A stretch of DNA of 64,000 nucleotides, from positions 124,001 to 188,000 of the forward strand of contig NZ_ATWV01000006.1 in NCBI RefSeq assembly GCF_000421345.1. Direction: 5' to 3'. The notes under the pieces are model-generated. The model saw only the letters and a program-made list of their open reading frames with translations. It searched no databases and was not told the origin of the DNA. Source of the DNA: Treponema bryantii NK4A124. Its GTDB lineage: Bacteria > Spirochaetota > Spirochaetia > Treponematales > Treponemataceae. This document shows, in pieces, positions 1-8,232 of the stretch (the first letter of the stretch is position 1; every line of letters starts with the position of its first letter). The position numbers and the translations under genes were made by a program.

Positions 1-1315
1 CATCACCAGCACCATTCCAATTTGCAAAAATATTAGAAACATCTAAATCTGTAAATATTTTTTTGTATTCAGTAATAGAAGGAGTAGATTTCAATGTTTT
101 ATAAGTATTTTGAGCAATACCAATAGCTTTACGATGTAATTTTTTCAAGTCTTCTGGTTTAGTAGATTTATCAATTTCTTCTCTTATTGTTTCTGTTTTA
201 CCTCCATATTCTTTTATTTTTTCTAAATATGTATCTGTTAAATAATCAAGGATTTCCTTTTGATTCTTTTGCTTGGTGTTTGAAGTCTTTTTTTCAGCAA
301 TTATTTTCCTGATAATTTTGGTAATGAAATAAATAAGAAAAAGGATGGTAATTAGTAAAAATATTTTTAAGATATATGGCCAAACTATTTTCAATCGTTC
401 AGTACGAATATGATTCTCTTCAAAGACTTCACGTTTCCATTCTTTCTTGTACTCAAATATTTCTTCATTCTTTTTTTCTTCAAATTCTGAAGTAAGTTCT
501 GCTCTTACTTCGTTTTTATATTTTTCTGCAAGAACTTCATTTTCAAGTGAAATTTGAGATCTAAGTTCTTTATCAAAGTTTTCTTTTTGTTCGTTATAAA
601 CTTGTAAAGAAAGTTGTTCTTTTAAGGTTTCGATTTCTTGATTTTTCTTCTCCTCATACTTTGGGGCTAATTCTTTTTCAACATCAGACTTGAACTGAAT
701 TTTTAATTTTTCGTTTTCTAATGAAATTTGTTCTCGTAATTTTGATTCAAGTTCTTTGACTTCTTTATTCTTTTTTTCTTCGAATTTTGGAATCAACTCA
801 GTTTCAACTTCAGACTTGTATTTAGTTTTTAGATTTTCATTTTCTAATGAAATTTGCTCTCGTAACTGCTTTTCAAGTTCTTTAATTTCTTTATTCTTTT
901 TTTCTTCATAGAGAAGAGTAAATTTTTCATTCAATTCATTAGTTACTGCTGTGCGAATTTCTTCACTTAATAGTTCCCGTTCATTCGTTCTAACGGCTTC
1001 AATTTCATTTTCATAGATTTCTTTTCGCTGTTTTTCCAGAGCTTCCGCAATACCTGCTTGATACTTTTGAGATTCTTCTTCTTTTACAGATTTTACTTCA
1101 TTCTGGCGAATTATTTTTTCGTCATTACGGATAGAATCTTCTGATCTTTTTATAGCAGTTTCATACTGTAAATAAATTTCCTGGAAGAATTGTTGATTAG
1201 TATTATATTGTATATTATTTATAGGAGCGTCATAATTAACATCATATAAATCATTGGATTCAGCAAAGACCATTACATTAAAAAGTAGAAATACAAGAAA
1301 AGCAACCTTTTTCAT
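1..1315 (-). CDS. Membrane-anchored coiled-coil protein with signal peptide (3' end outside window)
   Basis: At least 438 codons are open from an ATG at 1315 to the left edge with no stop. The protein starts with a signal peptide (MKKVAFLVFLLFNVMVFAES), followed by about 280 residues rich in K, E, Q and N that should form a long coiled coil. Inside it a unit of about 42 residues recurs, recognisable by REQISLENE and PKxEEKKN. A membrane segment follows near residues 314-336 (starts ILKIFLLITILF), then more than 100 charged residues. Topology would be an extracytoplasmic rod, one membrane pass and a cytoplasmic tail. Its ATG shares a base with the TAA of the upstream coiled-coil gene (TAATG), so the two are translationally coupled. 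I recognise no family; a structural or signalling role is a guess. Confidence 0.75.
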   Translation of the reverse strand, partial: MKKVAFLVFLLFNVMVFAESNDLYDVNYDAPINNIQYNTNQQFFQEIYLQYETAIKRSEDSIRNDEKIIRQNEVKSVKEEESQKYQAGIAEALEKQRKEIYENEIEAVRTNERELLSEEIRTAVTNELNEKFTLLYEEKKNKEIKELEKQLREQISLENENLKTKYKSEVETELIPKFEEKKNKEVKELESKLREQISLENEKLKIQFKSDVEKELAPKYEEKKNQEIETLKEQLSLQVYNEQKENFDKELRSQISLENEVLAEKYKNEVRAELTSEFEEKKNEEIFEYKKEWKREVFEENHIRTERLKIVWPYILKIFLLITILFLIYFITKIIRKIIAEKKTSNTKQKNQKEILDYLTDTYLEKIKEYGGKTETIREEIDKSTKPEDLKKLHRKAIGIAQNTYKTLKSTPSITEYKKIFTDLDVSNIFANWNGAGD

Positions 1316-2424
1316 TATTGAGCTTCTCCTTTGAAATCAAGAAATAGTGTATCCATATTAGTTAATTTTGACTGTTTATCTTTTAATTCTTTGTCTTGCT
1401 TATCACGAAGCATTGCAAGAGTTCCCATTAATTCAGAATCTGCTTCTTTATCTTCTTGCTGTAAATCACGAATAGTTTTTTCTAATTCCCGAGATTCATT
1501 TAGATAATTTAATTTTTCCTGACCTTTAGCTTCTTTCGAAAGTTCGAGCAAATGTTTTTTTTCAGAACGAGCACTTTCTAGACTTGTAAGAAATTTTACT
1601 TTTCGTGTCTCATTAAAAGATATTAAGGCTTGAATTTCAGAAGCATGTGTCTCTGTTACAACCGATAAGTATGAATTAAACATATCTTTCATTGTTGTTA
1701 ATGCTTCAACTTTGAATTGTCGTTCCTTTTCGGCTATTTCAACATCTCTCTTAGCATTTATTTCGACTTGTTTGGTTGCTTCTTTTGCCACCGCTTGCTC
1801 TGCTTCTGAACGCTCTTTAGTCTGTTTTATTTGACTTTCTTCTTGTATTTGAATTCTTCTTGTAGCTTCTATGTATTCATTTTTTTTAGCTTCCAAATCA
1901 GAGTTTTCCTTTATTCGAACACGCTCCGTTTCTGCTTTTTCTTCTATTTGGGTTTGTTTAATATTTGCTTCTTTTTCAAGTTGAAGACGAGTCGTCTCTT
2001 CTTTTTCTATAATTTCTTTTTGCTTTATGCTGGCATTCTTTTCAAGTTGAAGGCGATTTGTTTCTTCCTCTAAAGCTTTAGCTTCTGACTCTACCTGTTT
2101 TTGTGCTAATTCAATTTTTAGTTCATTTTCTTTATCGATTGCATATTTATCCATTTCAGCTGAAATTTGAGCTTCGGCAATTGCTTTTTCTTTATTAGTT
2201 TGTGCAATTTTTTCTTGCGATGCTCTATTCCTAGCAGCTTCTTGTTCTGCAGAACGTATTTTAGCTTGTTCACGTCGTTCCTGTGATTCTTGAGCTTTTT
2301 CTGCTAATCTTTCTTGTGAAGCTCTTTCTTCTGCTGCTTCTCTTGCTTTTGCTGCATTCTCTTCACGCTGCAAATTCAGTTCGTGTTCCCTATCTTTTTT
2401 TGTTTTAATACCAAATAACCCCAT
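1315..2424 (-). CDS. Cytoplasmic coiled-coil protein, unknown function
   Basis: 369 residues, no signal peptide or membrane segment, almost wholly charged (A, E, K, Q, R), and predicted to be one long helical coiled coil with internal repeats such as TRLQLEKxAxIKQ. The N-terminus MGLFGIKTKKD could be an amphipathic or capping segment. A GGGAG ribosome site lies 7 bases before the ATG. It is the first gene of a coupled pair with the membrane-anchored coiled-coil gene to its left; both being rods, they may interact, but that is inference. A WYL regulator lies directly upstream on the same strand. TolA-like or filament-like proteins have similar composition, so homology cannot be judged from composition alone. 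Confidence 0.7.
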   Translation of the reverse strand: MGLFGIKTKKDREHELNLQREENAAKAREAAEERASQERLAEKAQESQERREQAKIRSAEQEAARNRASQEKIAQTNKEKAIAEAQISAEMDKYAIDKENELKIELAQKQVESEAKALEEETNRLQLEKNASIKQKEIIEKEETTRLQLEKEANIKQTQIEEKAETERVRIKENSDLEAKKNEYIEATRRIQIQEESQIKQTKERSEAEQAVAKEATKQVEINAKRDVEIAEKERQFKVEALTTMKDMFNSYLSVVTETHASEIQALISFNETRKVKFLTSLESARSEKKHLLELSKEAKGQEKLNYLNESRELEKTIRDLQQEDKEADSELMGTLAMLRDKQDKELKDKQSKLTNMDTLFLDFKGEAQ

Positions 2425-2472
2425 GCTTTTACTCCCTTTTTAAAGTCATATTAATTATTATATAGATTTTTG

Positions 2473-3495
2473 TCAGTTATATCTTTTCAGCGAACTTTTC
2501 AGTTCAGCTTTTATTTCCTCAACCAGTTCCTGTGGTCCCAGAACCTTTACTGTATGCCCCTGACCAAGTACCCAGCGAATAATTTCACGTTTCTGTGTTG
2601 TCTGGAACTTTACATAAATGCTGCCATCATCTCGTTCTTCAACTGTCTGTTCGCTGTGCCAGATACGATTAAGAGCATAAGTTCCGATTTCTTTATCCAC
2701 CAGAAGTTCTACTGTTATCGGTGTCTTATCGCTTAACCAGACCCCCATTTCAACATCAAAATAATCTGATGGTTTGAAGTCCTTTGGAATTCCAAACTTT
2801 TTTTCTAGGATTTTGATGTTTTTCATTCTAGAAAATGAAAAAATGCGAACTTCATTACGGTCGTGGCATTTTCCCATTACATACCAGTTTCCTCTCTGGC
2901 AGACAACATGATAAGGATCTAACGTGCGTTCCATATATGATGTTTTCTGGAGTGGACGATACTCAAATGTGATTGTGCAGCAGTTTTTCAGAGAATCAAA
3001 AATCGTTTGGAAAAAAGATGGATCAATATTTTCTGTTCTATCCGGAATGAACGTTATTTTAGGATTTAAGAAAGATGTATCGACACTGATTCGTTCAGGG
3101 AGACATTCTGTAATCTTCTTGAAAACTGAGCGAAGCTGATTTTCTATAGGTGTATTGCGATATTGTTCTAGAAGTGGATTTAAGACGGCAACCGAAAATG
3201 CCTCTCCTTCTGTGAGAGGGATAGTTTTTATAAAAAAGTTAGGTTCTGTATAACGATAACCACGATAGTCACTTGCAATTGGAGCGTGTAAGGTATCCAG
3301 CATATATTCCAAATCACGCTGAATTGTTCTAATAGAATATTCTTTTTTACCATTATCGTGCGTACCAACTAGCTTTGCGAGTTGGGCAGCTGTGTAAGGT
3401 TTACCAGTTTGAAGGTAACTGTCTATTTCAAGAATACGCCAGGCAGTTAGTTTTGTTTGTTTTTCGGAATAAGCTTTTGATGTTTTTACCTTCAT
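2473..3495 (-). CDS. WYL-domain transcriptional regulator
   Basis: 340 residues with an N-terminal HTH_11-type winged helix (about residues 15-75; AAQLAKLVG and the recognition helix IRTIQRDLEYM) and a C-terminal WYL ligand-sensing region (about 150-240; GNWYVMGKCHDR followed by FSFSRMKNIKIL), then a WCX-like tail. WYL proteins sense nucleic acid or nucleotide ligands and regulate defence and stress genes; that is family knowledge. It lies 48 bases upstream of the coiled-coil pair on the same strand, so it may control them. A TATAAT at about 3513-3518 on the complement could be its -10. The ribosome site is weak (AAGAGAGAA). Confidence 0.85.
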   Translation of the reverse strand: MKVKTSKAYSEKQTKLTAWRILEIDSYLQTGKPYTAAQLAKLVGTHDNGKKEYSIRTIQRDLEYMLDTLHAPIASDYRGYRYTEPNFFIKTIPLTEGEAFSVAVLNPLLEQYRNTPIENQLRSVFKKITECLPERISVDTSFLNPKITFIPDRTENIDPSFFQTIFDSLKNCCTITFEYRPLQKTSYMERTLDPYHVVCQRGNWYVMGKCHDRNEVRIFSFSRMKNIKILEKKFGIPKDFKPSDYFDVEMGVWLSDKTPITVELLVDKEIGTYALNRIWHSEQTVEERDDGSIYVKFQTTQKREIIRWVLGQGHTVKVLGPQELVEEIKAELKSSLKRYN

Positions 3496-3540
3496 ACTTT
3501 TCTCTCTTATTTAATGATTATATCACATAAATTTGATTTT

Positions 3541-3590
3541 AGGGGAAAAAAGACAATGCCGTGGGTGGGAGGGGAACTACGGCATTGCCA
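3541..3590 (-). terminator. Rho-independent terminator
   Basis: A perfect 9-bp stem (CAATGCCGT at 3554-3562 with ACGGCATTG at 3579-3587, 16-base loop) is followed on the minus strand by TCTTTTTTCC. It sits just after the stop of the small membrane protein at 3607-3837. Confidence 0.7.
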
Positions 3591-3606
3591 GGAACTCTGG
3601 ATTATT

Positions 3607-3837
3607 TTAACAAGTCTCTGTTGCTATAGTGTTTTCTGTAGGAAGTTCTCCTGTAAAAACTCTTTTTGTAGCATCAAAAACTTCTTTGCAGTTTTCCGAA
3701 AAATCTTTTCCAGTTTTCTTAAGTTTGTCTTTTACATTTTTCAGTGCAGGTTTTGTTTCTGCATAATCTGAAACAAGCTTTCCTGTAACTGCAAGAACAG
3801 TGGCAGCTACACACGTACCAATAAATCTCTTTATCAT
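3607..3837 (-). CDS. Small single-pass membrane protein
   Basis: 76 residues. The N-terminus (MIKRFIGTCVAATVLAVTG) is a signal-anchor; the rest is a charged helix (KNVKDKLKKTGKDFSENCKE) with a C-terminal cysteine. A good AGGAGA ribosome site precedes the ATG. It has its own terminator downstream and an operator-like palindrome upstream that is shared with the next small gene (3935-4228), so the two look co-regulated even though they have separate promoters. No family recognised; a YtxH-like stress protein is possible given the single membrane segment plus charged helix. Confidence 0.65.
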   Translation of the reverse strand: MIKRFIGTCVAATVLAVTGKLVSDYAETKPALKNVKDKLKKTGKDFSENCKEVFDATKRVFTGELPTENTIATETC

Positions 3838-3848
3838 ATTATCTCCTC

Positions 3849-3868
3849 AGAACCTTTTATCAGGTTCT
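3849..3868 (-). promoter_or_regulatory. Leader hairpin next to ribosome site
   Basis: Perfect 7-bp inverted repeat (AGAACCT and AGGTTCT, 6-base loop) ending just before the AGGAGA ribosome site of the 76-residue gene. It could modulate translation; this is inferred from position only. Confidence 0.35.
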
Positions 3869-3894
3869 TATAAATCAATTATAAATTCTAGGGT

Positions 3895-3911
3895 ATGACA
3901 AGAAATGTCGT
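3895..3911 (-). promoter_or_regulatory. Palindromic operator plus -10 box, promoter of small membrane gene 1
   Basis: ATGACAAGAAATGTCGT (plus strand). Read on the minus strand the TGTCAT half is followed after 11 bases by TATAAT. The same arrangement occurs at 4280, 46073 and 48925. The normal -35 position falls within the palindrome, so a bound protein would either block or replace -35 recognition. Confidence 0.55.
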
Positions 3912-3934
3912 AATCTCAAAAATTTTTGATTTTT

Positions 3935-4228
3935 TTATGCATCCATAACGGATATTATGCTGATTCCAGAATCAAGGTCTTTCTTGATTTTGCATTTAGA
4001 ACCATCAGGCATTGTCTGAATTTCTGTAATATAATGTGAATTATCATTCTTTATGTTTGACTTTTTGTTATTATAAAAATTCCCATTATTAATGGATTCT
4101 GACATTTCATTATACCTGTCTAAAAGGTTATTATAGTCATCGACATTTTTGTCGTATTGTTTTCTTACTTCATTTACGACATACCCAACGAATGCGATTC
4201 CGCCTGTGATAAGAAGTTTTTTGAACAT
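3935..4228 (-). CDS. Small membrane-anchored protein
   Basis: 97 residues: a hydrophobic N-terminus (LLITGGIAFVGYVVNEV), then a short coiled coil (DYNNLLDRYNEMSESI) and a C-terminal part with TMPDGSKCKIKKDLDSG that looks like a short beta hairpin. A run of GGGGG lies before the ATG as ribosome site. Together with the 76-residue gene it forms a pair of small membrane proteins with matching promoter palindromes. No family recognised. Confidence 0.65.
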   Translation of the reverse strand: MFKKLLITGGIAFVGYVVNEVRKQYDKNVDDYNNLLDRYNEMSESINNGNFYNNKKSNIKNDNSHYITEIQTMPDGSKCKIKKDLDSGISIISVMDA

Positions 4229-4279
4229 AAATAATCCCCCTGAATAATTAGTTTATATGCTAAGTATAATGTGGAGAGC

Positions 4280-4296
4280 ATGACAAGAAATGTCAT
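4280..4296 (-). promoter_or_regulatory. Palindromic operator plus -10 box, promoter of small membrane gene 2
   Basis: ATGACAAGAAATGTCAT, perfect 6-bp arms with a 5-base loop. On the minus strand TGTCAT is followed after 11 bases by TATACT, the same geometry as at 3895. The start codon lies 52 bases downstream. Confidence 0.55.
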
Positions 4297-4400
4297 GGGA
4301 TAAAATATTTTTAAAGAATATTTTTTTTTAAAAGACTGAATCAGACGTTGTGGCAGGGTTTACTTCGCAAATATCGTAAAACGGCATATTCTGGGGTTTT

Positions 4401-4474
4401 AGGGGCAAAGCCCCTAGGAGAAGGGGTGACGGAAGACCGCGAAGCGGGCTGGAGGCAGGGGAAGGCTTTCCCCT
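4401..4474. repeat. GC-rich triple-hairpin intergenic element
   Basis: Three hairpins in 74 bases: AGGGGC/GCCCCT (4401-4415), CCGC/GCGG (4437-4447) and AGGGGAA/TTCCCCT (4457-4474). The GC content is far above its AT-rich surroundings (4297-4380 holds nothing I recognise). This looks like an interspersed REP-like element; a run of T (4487-4492) follows the third hairpin, so it could also terminate transcription before the MATE gene. Confidence 0.5.
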
Positions 4475-4482
4475 CCTTCCCA

Positions 4483-4510
4483 TTGATTTTTTCCCCTATA
4501 TCTTCATAAT
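4483..4510 (+). promoter_or_regulatory. Promoter of MATE gene, near-leaderless
   Basis: TTGATT (4483-4488), 16-base spacer, CATAAT (4505-4510). The ATG at 4519 falls at about +2 to +3 and no Shine-Dalgarno is present. Confidence 0.4.
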
Positions 4511-4518
4511 AGTGCGAT

Positions 4519-5844
4519 ATGAAACTTAAAGGCTTTTACTATTCTTTGTTTACGATCGCAATTCCAATTTCTCTTCAGGCGCTTTTGCAGAACTTTGTGA
4601 ACATGCTCGACACCGTTATGATCGGGCGGCTTGGTAGTGTTGAGATTGCAGCAGTTGGACTTGGAAATCAGATTTTCTTTATCCTCAACATGATTCTTTT
4701 TGGAATCACTTCTGGCGGCGGTGTTTTTATTGCGCAGTTCTGGGGTAAAAAGGATATTCGCGGAATCAGAAAGTCTTTAGGTTTGATGACTTTGATTGCT
4801 GGTTTTGTTGCCGTAGTTTTCACAGTACTCGGGCTTTTTGTTCCTCATCAGCTTATAAGAATTTATTCTCCGGATCCTGAGGTTGTGCGCGTTGGCGGAG
4901 AATATCTTCGTCTTGCATGCTTGAGTTATATTCCTACTGCTATAAGTTTTTCTATCACCCTTGCTCTGCGAAGTACGGAACGGGTAAAGCTTCCGCTTGT
5001 TTGTACATCCATTTCGCTTTTGACAAATGCCGGTGCAAATTATCTTTTGATTTTTGTTGCGGGACTTGGAGTAAAGGGAGCCGCCATCGCAACTGTATTT
5101 TCACGCCTTGTTGAACTTGTAATTCTTTTGAGCTGGTCTTATTCTCACGGTTATGAAATCTGCGGAAAGCTTCGCGAACTGCTGGGCTTTGACTGGTCTT
5201 TTGTTTTTAAATATCTGAAGATTGCCTTCCCGGTTATTGTCAACGAAACCTTCTGGGGACTTGGAACTTCTGTTTATAACGGAATCTATGCTCATGCGGG
5301 AACTGATTCTTTTACCGCCTACAGCATCACCGGAACCATTAGCCAGCTAACCTGGGTATTCTGTATGGGCTTTGGAAACGGTATTGGAGTTTTGATTGGA
5401 AAACGTATCGGCGAAAAGAAGCTGGATGAAGCAAAAGGATATGCCCTGCGCTCCATGTGGTTTATGCCTTTAGTGGGAGCGGTGGTCGGAGTTCTGCTGC
5501 TGCCGCTTTCTAAACTGCTCCCCTTCCTCTTTAACGTTGAGCCCGAAATTATAAAGATGGCAACTCAGATTCTTATGATTTTGATTCTGCTCTATCCATT
5601 TAATTCCTTCTGCATGGACTGGGTTGTCGGTGTGTGCAGGGCAGGTGGAGATACAGTATTTTCTGCGGTTGGTGAACTGATTGTTTTGTGGGGAGTTGCA
5701 ATTCCTCTTGGATATGTAGCGGCCTTTGTGCTCCATCTTCCCGCCCCAATGATTTTCTTATTCCTCTCAAGCGAATCAATTGTAAAGGCAATTGTCGGAG
5801 CCATAAGAGTTCTGAGCGGAAAGTGGCTGCATGAAGTTACGTGA
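4519..5844 (+). CDS. MATE family multidrug efflux transporter
   Basis: 441 residues with about 12 hydrophobic segments, the usual length and architecture of MATE (multidrug and toxic compound extrusion) cation antiporters in the inner membrane. The N-terminal signature is visible (IPISLQALLQNFVNMLDTVM, then GITSGGGVFIAQFWGKKD), and the two six-helix halves each carry a MATE-type start (second half near IAFPVIVNETFWGLG). Such proteins export cationic drugs or metabolites in exchange for sodium or protons; the substrate cannot be predicted. It is convergent with the lactonase gene, with only 6 bases between the stop codons. Confidence 0.93.
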   Translation: MKLKGFYYSLFTIAIPISLQALLQNFVNMLDTVMIGRLGSVEIAAVGLGNQIFFILNMILFGITSGGGVFIAQFWGKKDIRGIRKSLGLMTLIAGFVAVVFTVLGLFVPHQLIRIYSPDPEVVRVGGEYLRLACLSYIPTAISFSITLALRSTERVKLPLVCTSISLLTNAGANYLLIFVAGLGVKGAAIATVFSRLVELVILLSWSYSHGYEICGKLRELLGFDWSFVFKYLKIAFPVIVNETFWGLGTSVYNGIYAHAGTDSFTAYSITGTISQLTWVFCMGFGNGIGVLIGKRIGEKKLDEAKGYALRSMWFMPLVGAVVGVLLLPLSKLLPFLFNVEPEIIKMATQILMILILLYPFNSFCMDWVVGVCRAGGDTVFSAVGELIVLWGVAIPLGYVAAFVLHLPAPMIFLFLSSESIVKAIVGAIRVLSGKWLHEVT

Positions 5845-5850
5845 TTTTTT

Positions 5851-6729
5851 CTACACTCTACAGTAATCGCACTCCAAACCTTTTACATCGACCTTGCAGG
5901 TAAAGAGGCAGCCGTCGAGTTCGCCGGTCTGGCCGGTTGCTGCACTTGTGATAAAAAGGGTATCCAGCTTGTCGCCCATGAAGCAACAGGATGTTACGTT
6001 TTTGGCAGGCACGTTTACAACAGCAAGAAGTGAACCGTCTTTTGTGCTTCGCTCTTCTATGCGGCTGCCACCCCAGAAGGCTACCCAGAGATTGTCTTCT
6101 GAATCGATGCACATTCCGTCTGTCATACCACGGCCTTCTTCCGGCTTGAACAAAACCTTGCGGTTTGAAATCGCACCAGTTTCTAAATTATAATCATATT
6201 CAAAAACCGCATACTGCAGGGTATCTGAAAAATAAAACTTTTTGCGGTCCGAGCTCCAGGCAAGTCCATTCGAAATCTTTGTGTCAGCCTGCTTTACAGT
6301 CACCCGGCCTTTTTCCAGGCAGAAGAGATTTCCGCTCGCTTCGTGAATATCATCATCCACAGAAGAACCAAACCAGACACGGCCTTTAGGATCAGCCTTC
6401 ACGTCATTTGAACGCTGCCAGGCCTTGTAGTATTCAGAAAGATTTTTGATAAGCAAAGGCTTAGAGCCATCAGCATTTTCAAGATAAAGCCCATCTGTTC
6501 CTGCAATCAGATAAGTGCCGGGCTTTTCAGCCGGAACCGCAGAACCGATTTTCTGCCCGTAAGAAAAAACTCGCTTGTTTCCGTCCTGGTCAAGAGTAAA
6601 AAATTTTCCTTCCGAAATATCAACCCAGGAAAGAGTCTTAGTGCGGGCATCATAAAAAGGCGACTCGCCGAGATTGTGTTTTTCTTTTATGAAAAGCTCT
6701 GCTGTATATGTTTTGATTTCCTTTGCCAT
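5851..6729 (-). CDS. SMP-30/gluconolactonase-like hydrolase
   Basis: 292 residues of the six-bladed beta-propeller SMP-30/LRE family (lactone hydrolases). Expected metal ligands are visible: Glu in LGESPFYD (about residue 22), Asn in RSNDVKADPKGRVWFG (about 108), Asn in ISNGLAWS and Asp in MTDGMCID. The family opens sugar lactones such as gluconolactone with a divalent metal in the cytoplasm or periplasm; no signal peptide is present here. It stands alone, divergent from the nucleotidase gene. Confidence 0.88.
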   Translation of the reverse strand: MAKEIKTYTAELFIKEKHNLGESPFYDARTKTLSWVDISEGKFFTLDQDGNKRVFSYGQKIGSAVPAEKPGTYLIAGTDGLYLENADGSKPLLIKNLSEYYKAWQRSNDVKADPKGRVWFGSSVDDDIHEASGNLFCLEKGRVTVKQADTKISNGLAWSSDRKKFYFSDTLQYAVFEYDYNLETGAISNRKVLFKPEEGRGMTDGMCIDSEDNLWVAFWGGSRIEERSTKDGSLLAVVNVPAKNVTSCCFMGDKLDTLFITSAATGQTGELDGCLFTCKVDVKGLECDYCRV

Positions 6730-6735
6730 AAAAAT

Positions 6736-6741
6736 ATTTTA
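6736..6741 (-). promoter_or_regulatory. -10 box of lactonase gene, leaderless type
   Basis: TAAAAT on the minus strand ends 6 bases before the ATG at 6729; no Shine-Dalgarno lies between. This fits the leaderless pattern seen at several genes in the window. Confidence 0.35.
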
Positions 6742-6783
6742 TCACTAAATGCCGCTTAATACATCGCTTTGAATATAGTTTTC

Positions 6784-6792
6784 TGTTATAAT
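6784..6792 (+). promoter_or_regulatory. Extended -10 box of nucleotidase gene, leaderless type
   Basis: TGTTATAAT is a full extended -10 (TGnTATAAT) ending 7 bases before the ATG at 6800. There is no Shine-Dalgarno and no convincing -35, as expected for an extended -10 promoter. Confidence 0.5.
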
Positions 6793-6799
6793 TTTTGAG

Positions 6800-7399
6800 A
6801 TGAATATTTACGTTGATTTTGATGATTGCCTCTGCGAAACAGCCCGCTACTTTTCAGGGCTCGTAAAAGAAATGTTTAATCTTGATATTCCCTACGAGCA
6901 GATTCACTATTTTAACCTGCAGAAATCTTTTAACCTGACAGAAGAGCAATATGACCAAATGATGATAAAAGGCCATCAACCGGAAGTTCTTTTATCCTAC
7001 GACGAAACTCCGGGCGCAAGCGAAACCATCAATAGCTGGCTGGCAAAAGGCCACGACATAAAAATCATTACCGGCCGCCCTGTCAGTACCTACGACGCAT
7101 CCCGCGAATGGCTGAATCAGCATGGTCTGGAGAAAGTAAATTTGTACTGCCTGAACAAATACGGCCGCGACAATTTCTTAAAAGGCAGCAGCTTCAATCT
7201 GGAACTGGAAGATTATTACAAAATGCATTTTGATTTAGCAGTCGAAGATTCCCCTTCTGCTTTCAAGTTTTTCGACCACCTTCCAGACTTAAAAGTTATG
7301 GTATTCGACCGCCCCTGGAACCAGACCTACACCTTCCCCAACCAGAACTACAAAAGATGCACTGGCTGGGAGATGATAAATGACAAGGTAAAAAAATGA
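6800..7399 (+). CDS. HAD-family 5'-nucleotidase, NT5C-like
   Basis: 199 residues. HAD motif I is YVDFDDCLCET at the N-terminus (Asp 6 and Asp 8), motif II is IITGRP (about residue 92), and motif IV is AVEDSP (about 148). Size and motif spacing match the NT5C-type deoxynucleotidase/YqfW group, which removes phosphate from nucleoside monophosphates in the cytosol. The stop overlaps the next ATG (ATGA at 7396), so it is translationally coupled to the GNAT-pyrophosphatase-like fusion; both may act in phosphate or nucleotide housekeeping, which is inference. Confidence 0.82.
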   Translation: MNIYVDFDDCLCETARYFSGLVKEMFNLDIPYEQIHYFNLQKSFNLTEEQYDQMMIKGHQPEVLLSYDETPGASETINSWLAKGHDIKIITGRPVSTYDASREWLNQHGLEKVNLYCLNKYGRDNFLKGSSFNLELEDYYKMHFDLAVEDSPSAFKFFDHLPDLKVMVFDRPWNQTYTFPNQNYKRCTGWEMINDKVKK

Positions 7400-8211
7400 C
7401 AGAAAAAGAAAAACTTCAAATAAAAGATTTTTTCCTCTTAGACAAATCTGAAAAAGAATTCTGGCTGACAAAAATCGGTGAATCTGACTGGAGGGCTGGA
7501 AAACATCTTTTTAAGATTCTTTCTGAAGGAAGCTTTAATCTGCAATATGGCGAAAAATCAAAAGTCTTTTTACTGACCCAGGGTAATAATCTGATTTCTT
7601 TTTGCAGCTTTTCGGAACGCGACGAAATTCCGGATACAGAGCTTACTCCCTGGATTGGCTTTGTTTACACCTTTCCTGCCTTCCGTGGAAAACGCCGCAT
7701 TGGAAAACTGATAGAATATATTTATCGCCTTGCAAAAAATCAGGGCTTCAAACAGCTTTATATCTCAACAGACCAGAAAGGCCTTTACGAAAACTTTGGC
7801 TTTTCATTTTTGCAAACTATGACAGAACGCTGGGGTGGAAAAACACTGGTTTATCAAATGGAAATCGCCCACAAAGATTACAGCGACATCATAGGAAAAA
7901 CCGTAAAGGGCACAATTGACCGCCCTCTTGGCTCTTCTCATCCTCGACACAAAGAAATGATTTATCCAATAAACTATGGCTATGTAGACGGCCTTCTTGC
8001 CGGTGACGGAGCAGAACAGGATGTTTACGTTTTTGGTACAAATCAGCCGCTAAAAACTTACGAAGGAAAAATCATCGGAGTTTATCACCGTTTGAATGAT
8101 GTTGAAGACAAATGGATTGTTGCCCTGGATGACAGGCCTTACTCAGACCAGGAAATTCTTGAAGCCATTTCTTTTCAGGAACAATATTTCATGGGTGAAC
8201 TCTACAGATAA
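7396..8211 (+). CDS. GNAT acetyltransferase fused to a pyrophosphatase-like domain
   Basis: 271 residues. Residues 1-155 look like a GNAT N-acetyltransferase: WIGFVYTFPAFRGKRRIGKL is the acetyl-CoA binding region (RGKRRIG in the place of Q/RxxGxG/A) and LYENFGF is the usual late motif. Residues 165-271 resemble a short class I inorganic pyrophosphatase (VDRP-like TIDRPLGSSHPRH, then YPINYGYVDG), but the metal-binding DxDPxD signature is degenerate (GDGAEQDVYV). It therefore may bind phosphate-containing ligands without hydrolysing PPi. A standalone protein with the same short domain is encoded at 31011-31358. Coupled by ATGA overlap to the nucleotidase. Confidence 0.78.
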   Translation: MTEKEKLQIKDFFLLDKSEKEFWLTKIGESDWRAGKHLFKILSEGSFNLQYGEKSKVFLLTQGNNLISFCSFSERDEIPDTELTPWIGFVYTFPAFRGKRRIGKLIEYIYRLAKNQGFKQLYISTDQKGLYENFGFSFLQTMTERWGGKTLVYQMEIAHKDYSDIIGKTVKGTIDRPLGSSHPRHKEMIYPINYGYVDGLLAGDGAEQDVYVFGTNQPLKTYEGKIIGVYHRLNDVEDKWIVALDDRPYSDQEILEAISFQEQYFMGELYR

Positions 8212-8232
8212 AATCCAGAAAAGCAGACCAGA

